From positions 8,132,662 through 8,196,661 of the forward strand of contig BSQZ01000006.1 of assembly GCA_033239005.1 (NCBI GenBank): 64,000 nt of DNA, written 5' to 3'. Below, in pieces: positions 59,782-64,000 of this stretch. The notes under the pieces are model-generated. The model was not told where the DNA came from. It ran no database searches and worked only from the letters and a program-made list of their open reading frames with translations. The translations under genes were made by a program, and so were the position numbers. Each line of letters opens with the position of its first letter. Position 1 is the first letter of the stretch. This DNA is from Lamellibrachia satsuma. Lineage: Eukaryota; Annelida; Polychaeta; Sabellida; Siboglinidae.

Positions 59782-60288
59782 CTGTCAGGGTTTACTCCCT
59801 TAGGTCATTTGCCTACCCAGCTAATGAGCGTGATCTGCCCAGTACGATTTACCTATAGACGGGGATTCGAGTAATGATTAATGTCACTAATTACTGCATA
59901 CGGCAGTAAAATGGCGTCGCGTCCATTTGGCCATCTGATGTAGTAGGCCTATCTGCGTCACATATTTCTAGAAAGGCCGCTCATTACTGCCAACTGTCAC
60001 ATTTATTAAGCTGGTAAACAATACCGCCACTTTCTGATGAAAACGCCGTCCTTATGCATCGATCATCATTGAGCGAATGGTTGTGACAGTGTCGGTGAAA
60101 GACACGATCGATGTTTCCTCTAAAGTGGCCAAACAATTGCCAATGACTGTCGACGAATCCTCAAGCGAACGAATATTGAACACGATCTCTCCAGTGTTTA
60201 ACATCGACCGTTCATGGTATGCTTGTGTAAATAGAAGTAATTTAACTATTAACACACTTTGTTCTCGTCTCGTAAACAACACTCGCTG

Positions 60289-60295
60289 TATAAAA
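60289..60295 (+). promoter_or_regulatory. TATA box of the PAN/EGF gene
   Basis: TATAAAA lies about 50 bp before the ATG at 60339, leaving room for a start site near 60320 and a short 5' UTR. Confidence 0.55.
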
Positions 60296-60338
60296 GGATG
60301 TTCGGCAGAGATCTAGCGACTCCTGCGAGCGACAAGAA

Positions 60339-60491
60339 ATGAAGCCGCTCTCGGGGGCGCTGATTGGCATGACGCTCCTCGTTGTTTGCGCGACTCTGAC
60401 TAGTACTCTGGAGCGGCTATCCGTCTTCACTGCGGCAAATATCGGAGGAACACAAGTTCGTATTCTGTCGGACAGACCTGCGGCGTCCAAG
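60339..60491 (+). CDS. PAN/EGF gene exon 1: signal peptide
   Basis: Clear hydrophobic leader of about 22 residues, ending DRPAASK at AAG|GTGGGT, phase 0. The ATG follows a TATA box and is the first in frame. Confidence 0.68.
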
Positions 60492-63400
60492 GTGGGTACA
60501 GTACACTATTGCATTCCCTCTGAAACAAATACTAAAAGTCAATCAGGCAATTCCACTCTGTGCGCAAAAATACGAATCGGTTTTAATAAAAAGAAACTAC
60601 AGTTTAATTTGTGTAGTGTTAATGACCTTCAGTGGCATTTTCGTCAAATCCTACAATTTTGTTTATAGAAAATCAACATGGGAAATACTCCCGCCCCAAA
60701 CAACCAGATTCTGTCACACTGCAGAAGTGTCGTAGTCCATAAACGCGCCATTTCCCTGGCCATGACTCTTCTCGGGGTACAAAAAATCCTTGAAATGGGG
60801 TAGGCCTAAGAACCAAAATTACTCGCACTTCATTCGTATGACTTGAACTCGGAAATAAATAAATTATATGTCCTTAGTTGCGCTGTGGCGCTCGGTGTGT
60901 CGCCACAGAAGGTTGTCATGGTTACACATTCCACGACGATGCCTGTCAACTACTGGGGAGCGTCACAACAGCAGGCGGCGGTGTGACAGTCGCTGTATCA
61001 CTCGTCTATGCCATGAACAGAGCGCTGAACCAAAAATACGTAAGTGTACATCAACAAGGCCGTTTACGACACATTAAACCTGTCGCTAACACCATTTAAG
61101 GCACAAACATCTTGCAATAAATTAGTTTTTTTACTTCAGCCAAGAAATGAAACTTCACACAATGCACACGTGTATCGTTGCACAAAAGTACCTTTAACAA
61201 CTGACAAGTTCGCATGGGCACCAAGTAAACCACCAAAATTATGGCAAATTATTAGATTGATAAACAAAATGGCGGGATTTTGGCCTCAAAAATAGAAGGC
61301 AAGTAAAATTGGCGGGAGGTAAGAAGTGGACTCTCAAAATTGGAGGGAGGTTGGCCCCAAAACAGCTGGGAGATGGGAGGTTGTCCCGTTATAGAGGTGG
61401 GAGATGCCACACCCCGTCTTAAAACCGCACTATCAACTGATTTAGCCTAGCGCAATTCCGGTTCGTTGATGTCCATATACGTATTGTTTGAATAGTTTAT
61501 GTAACATCCGCAGTCGATTAAAAAAAAATTTACTTTAGTCGTTAGATCTGGTAAGGCTCGAAATAATGGATATCCAAAATGGTAAAAAAAAATTGCGTGA
61601 CGTTCATCCTCTCGCCTATCACATGACAAAGTTACAACATTTCACCAAGGGTGAAAATCGCGAGTTTTCAGCGTTTCTTTTTCACTTCAATTAATGTTTT
61701 TTACGAAACATTGAGTAATTTAATAGTTTGATGATTTCACATAAAAACTACATAACAAAATTGCACAAATCAGCTAGCATGTTGCTGTGGATACTAGGTA
61801 GGTTCGATTTTTCACAAAATGAAATTGAAGTGAACCTAGCAAAAAAAATCAAATTAGGAGGAACCTTTAAGAATGTCATCCACTTTAAAACAACAAACTC
61901 TATATGACACGTATAGAGCCTAAGTGAAAGTAACTGGCTTATCAAGTGTCCCCATTTTTTATATATGCATGACCTTTCCGTTTCATAAATCTGTCAGTTC
62001 TATTTCGATATATATATATATCGACATCGGTATGTTTAACATAGCAACCAAGCATTGTTTTAGTCATAGTTTTATTGTCATCTTGTTAAATGAAGCTCAA
62101 CGTTTCTATTCGATTTTCTAATTTCAAATGTAGCTAAGTTAAGAACCTCTTTGTAATTTGTGTAGTCGTCTACGTTTGCAGTATGTTTGTAAACTCTCGA
62201 CATCACGTCTTCTGTGCAATGTCTCTAACACCTCTTTTGACAGGTGTATCTTCCTGGAACGATTTCTCCAGGCTCACAAATAAGGTCCTCAATATCACGT
62301 TTTAAAAATGTCAGCATTCGTTGCCGCTCGATCTTCAGTAAGTTATTCCCACTGGTTATTCCAGTCTATGTTTGCTACATAGTTTCGCATCTCCTTATAC
62401 CCTAATTTTTGTGGAAGTTTCTCTTGCATTGATTTTGATATGTATTCCCCGACTTTTTATACTATATATGGACATAGATATAGGGCATAATACTTCAATC
62501 CAACGGACCGTGTACTTCAACATTGTCAACTAATTCATTTTGAGAAGAGTATTAACGTACCCACACACTGTCATAATAACGCACTAAAGAAAACTTCAGC
62601 TCAATTTGTTTAAGCGATACATAAGAGCTCTCAAAAGTTCACACGTAGCACACAGTCGTTAGTGAGGCTTTTTGTCAATGTAATGAAATATGAATTACAT
62701 AAGTTGTATGCCGCTAGATGGCGCCAGATGACTGTGCAATTGACAGCGAATGGCTGAAAACTGCTCACGTGAACAGCGAAGGAGTGAGAAAGGCTGGAAA
62801 ATGCATCTGTAAAGGCGCTAGCCACGGAAAATATTGTCAAATCCGTAAGTTTGCATGCGGTGATCGAAGTCAATCGTTTTTTGTGCACTTTTTATACACG
62901 ACTCACAAAGCAATACAGACGTACGTCCAAACGCATACCCCGCATTCTCACCAGGTGACGGGTCTGTTTCTTCTGAAGAGAAAACGTTCCCCGTGATTTC
63001 TTAGAAGTATTTTGAGTTTGATTGTCATCAGTAGTACCATTATCATTATTATCTGACAATGGTCTTAAATTGTGATCCTTGGATGTCCTTGTGTAACCTA
63101 TGTGTCTAGCAATTTCAAATTTCAAACACCGATCTTCTGTTAACTCGCTATGTCTAATTATTTCACTGACACTGCCATTAAAATAAACAGTTGAACGTCG
63201 CATAGTCTTCACGATGCTCACAGTAAATAATATCGAAGTAGACCAAGTAGACCGAGTAGACCAAGTAGACCAAGTAGGCAACAACAACATTACAACTGAA
63301 AACGTAAACTTTAATTTGCATTCCAGCTTACGAGCATCGACTCCAGTTTGTACAAGATTTTACTACAAGCTGCGCTCTATCCGCGCTGTACATGAGTGTG

Positions 63401-64000
63401 GATGAAGATAACTATTTAATTATCTTCAACGGGTATGTTTTGTGTTTCACAGAATCAATCCGTTTAGTCGTCTTCCATTTGAATTAATATCGATCTAAGT
63501 TCATCTACTTATATGCCATCTGCCAAGATCGGGTTTGTTGTCTTTCACTTTATGATGTACGGTAAATAATGTGCATATGGGAGCAGGCTTCTTTTGGGGG
63601 AATGTACAGACAGTAGTTTACTCTTTTGTCAGGTGAAGTGGTCAATTACAATCATGTAACTGGAATTATGCAAGCTATTGTGGTCAGAGACAATATAAGG
63701 CAGAACATCAAAATGGTGTTTATTATTTCCAGATGTTTTTAAACATATTAGATCAAACCTTGTTCACCTCCAAGCCCAATTAGATAACAGCGTACTCAGA
63801 CGTTAATCAATGCTTATTTACGTGTATCCAGAGCCAGTGTCTGGGTGGAAGGCGATGGCAAGGGGGGGACACGTTTTGGGTTTAGCGGCATTGACCAAGA
63901 CGCTTATCGCTACGATCGAACCGACAACACGTTCGTATTTAGGAGAGGTGTTGGGTACATGAGAATGAATACGAACGCCGTCACATTCGTCGAAGATGGT
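60339..64000 (+). CDS. Secreted PAN/apple-like and EGF-like protein, 5' part (runs off the window)
   Basis: The predicted exons are 60339-60491, 60878-61039, 62718-62844 and 63834-64000 (open at the window end), all phase-compatible (0, 0, 1). Exon 1 encodes a signal peptide (MKPLSGALIGMTLLVVCATL) and 30 further residues. Exon 2 encodes a PAN/apple-like core, RCGARCVATEGCHGYTF then DACQLLGS. Exon 3 ends in CICKGASHGKYC, which fits the C-x-C ... G-x-x-C end of an EGF-like domain. Exon 4 encodes SVWVEGDGKGGTRFGF and a stretch rich in aromatic and charged residues that I do not recognise. Such architectures are usually extracellular, adhesive or lectin-like. Another exon could be hidden in the 1.7 kb intron before exon 3. 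No family-level name is possible. Confidence 0.62.
60878..61039 (+). CDS. PAN/EGF gene exon 2: PAN/apple-like core
   Basis: LRCGARCVATEGCHGYTFHD, then ACQLLGS: the C-x3-C-x5-C-x-G-[YF]-x-[FY] ... C-x-L pattern is that of PAN domains. Acceptor TCCTTAG, donor TAC|GTAAGT, phase 0 in and out. Confidence 0.68.
61480..61900 (+). mobile_element. Dispersed element copy in the PAN/EGF gene intron
   Basis: Shares GTTAGATCTGGTAAGGCTC, CACCAAGGGTGAAAATC, CAGCTAGCATGTTGCTGTGG and TAGGTTCGATTTTTCACAAA with the 28740 copy. Confidence 0.58.
62718..62844 (+). CDS. PAN/EGF gene exon 3: EGF-like end
   Basis: MAPDDCAIDSEWLKTAH ... GKCICKGASHGKYCQI; acceptor CGCTAG, donor C|GTAAGT. The four visible cysteines make it a partial or divergent EGF-like domain. 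The acceptor lacks a good pyrimidine tract. Confidence 0.5.
63834..64000 (+). CDS. PAN/EGF gene exon 4 (incomplete)
   Basis: Open reading from 63834 to the window end: SVWVEGDGKGGTRFGFSG, then DRTDNTFVFRRGVGYMRM. The acceptor is ATCCAGAG; the AG two bases earlier is also possible but breaks phase with exon 3. Domain not recognised. Confidence 0.5.

Overview
This is a 64 kb piece of a metazoan nuclear genome. It has long introns with canonical GT-AG splice sites, GC-rich exons in AT-richer flanks, SINE-, MITE- and LTR-type mobile elements, long (TA)n tracts and an exceptional load of minisatellites. The proteins (a chordin-like VWC protein, POLD3, a PAN/EGF-type secreted protein) point to a marine bilaterian invertebrate. 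Amphioxus is a good candidate because of the style of its minisatellites, but a mollusc or another lophotrochozoan cannot be excluded from sequence alone. There is no sign of a prokaryotic, organellar or viral genome.

Three protein-coding genes can be reconstructed exon by exon, all with matching intron phases. (1) A chordin-like gene runs on the + strand from a signal-peptide exon at 18487 to a stop at 41082. Its eight coding exons encode a signal peptide, two VWC domains and the chordin-like C-terminal domain (about 337 aa). (2) POLD3, the p66 subunit of DNA polymerase delta, is on the - strand, 55683 down to 45177. It has 14 exons plus one candidate 29-nt micro-exon, and ends in a clear PCNA-interacting peptide. 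The two genes converge, with poly(A) signals at about 41476 (+) and 44942 (-). (3) A secreted PAN/apple-like plus EGF-like protein starts at 60339 (+), behind a TATA box, and runs off the window end. A fourth, unidentified exon-like ORF (59527-59781, -) ends 6 bp from a retrotransposon LTR.

Layout: 1-18486 is upstream of the chordin-like gene and holds TA tracts, GC-rich blocks, a 26-bp satellite (5824-6890), a 61-bp satellite (7690-10035) and smaller arrays. 18487-41082 is the chordin-like gene with a 12 kb first intron full of repeats. 41083-45176 is the convergent intergenic region with a MITE-like element and a satellite built on its edge. 45177-55683 is POLD3. 55684-60288 holds an LTR element (57850-59520). 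60289-64000 is the PAN/EGF gene.

The most interesting pattern is where the tandem arrays come from. Many have a unit that can be traced to a local pre-existing segment: an exon/intron 5' splice junction (38.85-40.83 kb, about 47 copies; 30.76-30.84 kb, 2 copies), the terminus-plus-flank of an inverted-repeat transposon (42.6-43.1 kb), the body of a SINE (21.57-21.99 kb), the 3' half of a tRNA-like SINE head (26.28-26.58 kb), and the core of one dispersed element family (5.8-6.9 kb and 50.7-51.2 kb, perhaps also 34.9-35.2 kb). The splice-junction arrays resemble the 'mirage' minisatellites that I recall being described in amphioxus introns (from memory, not checked).
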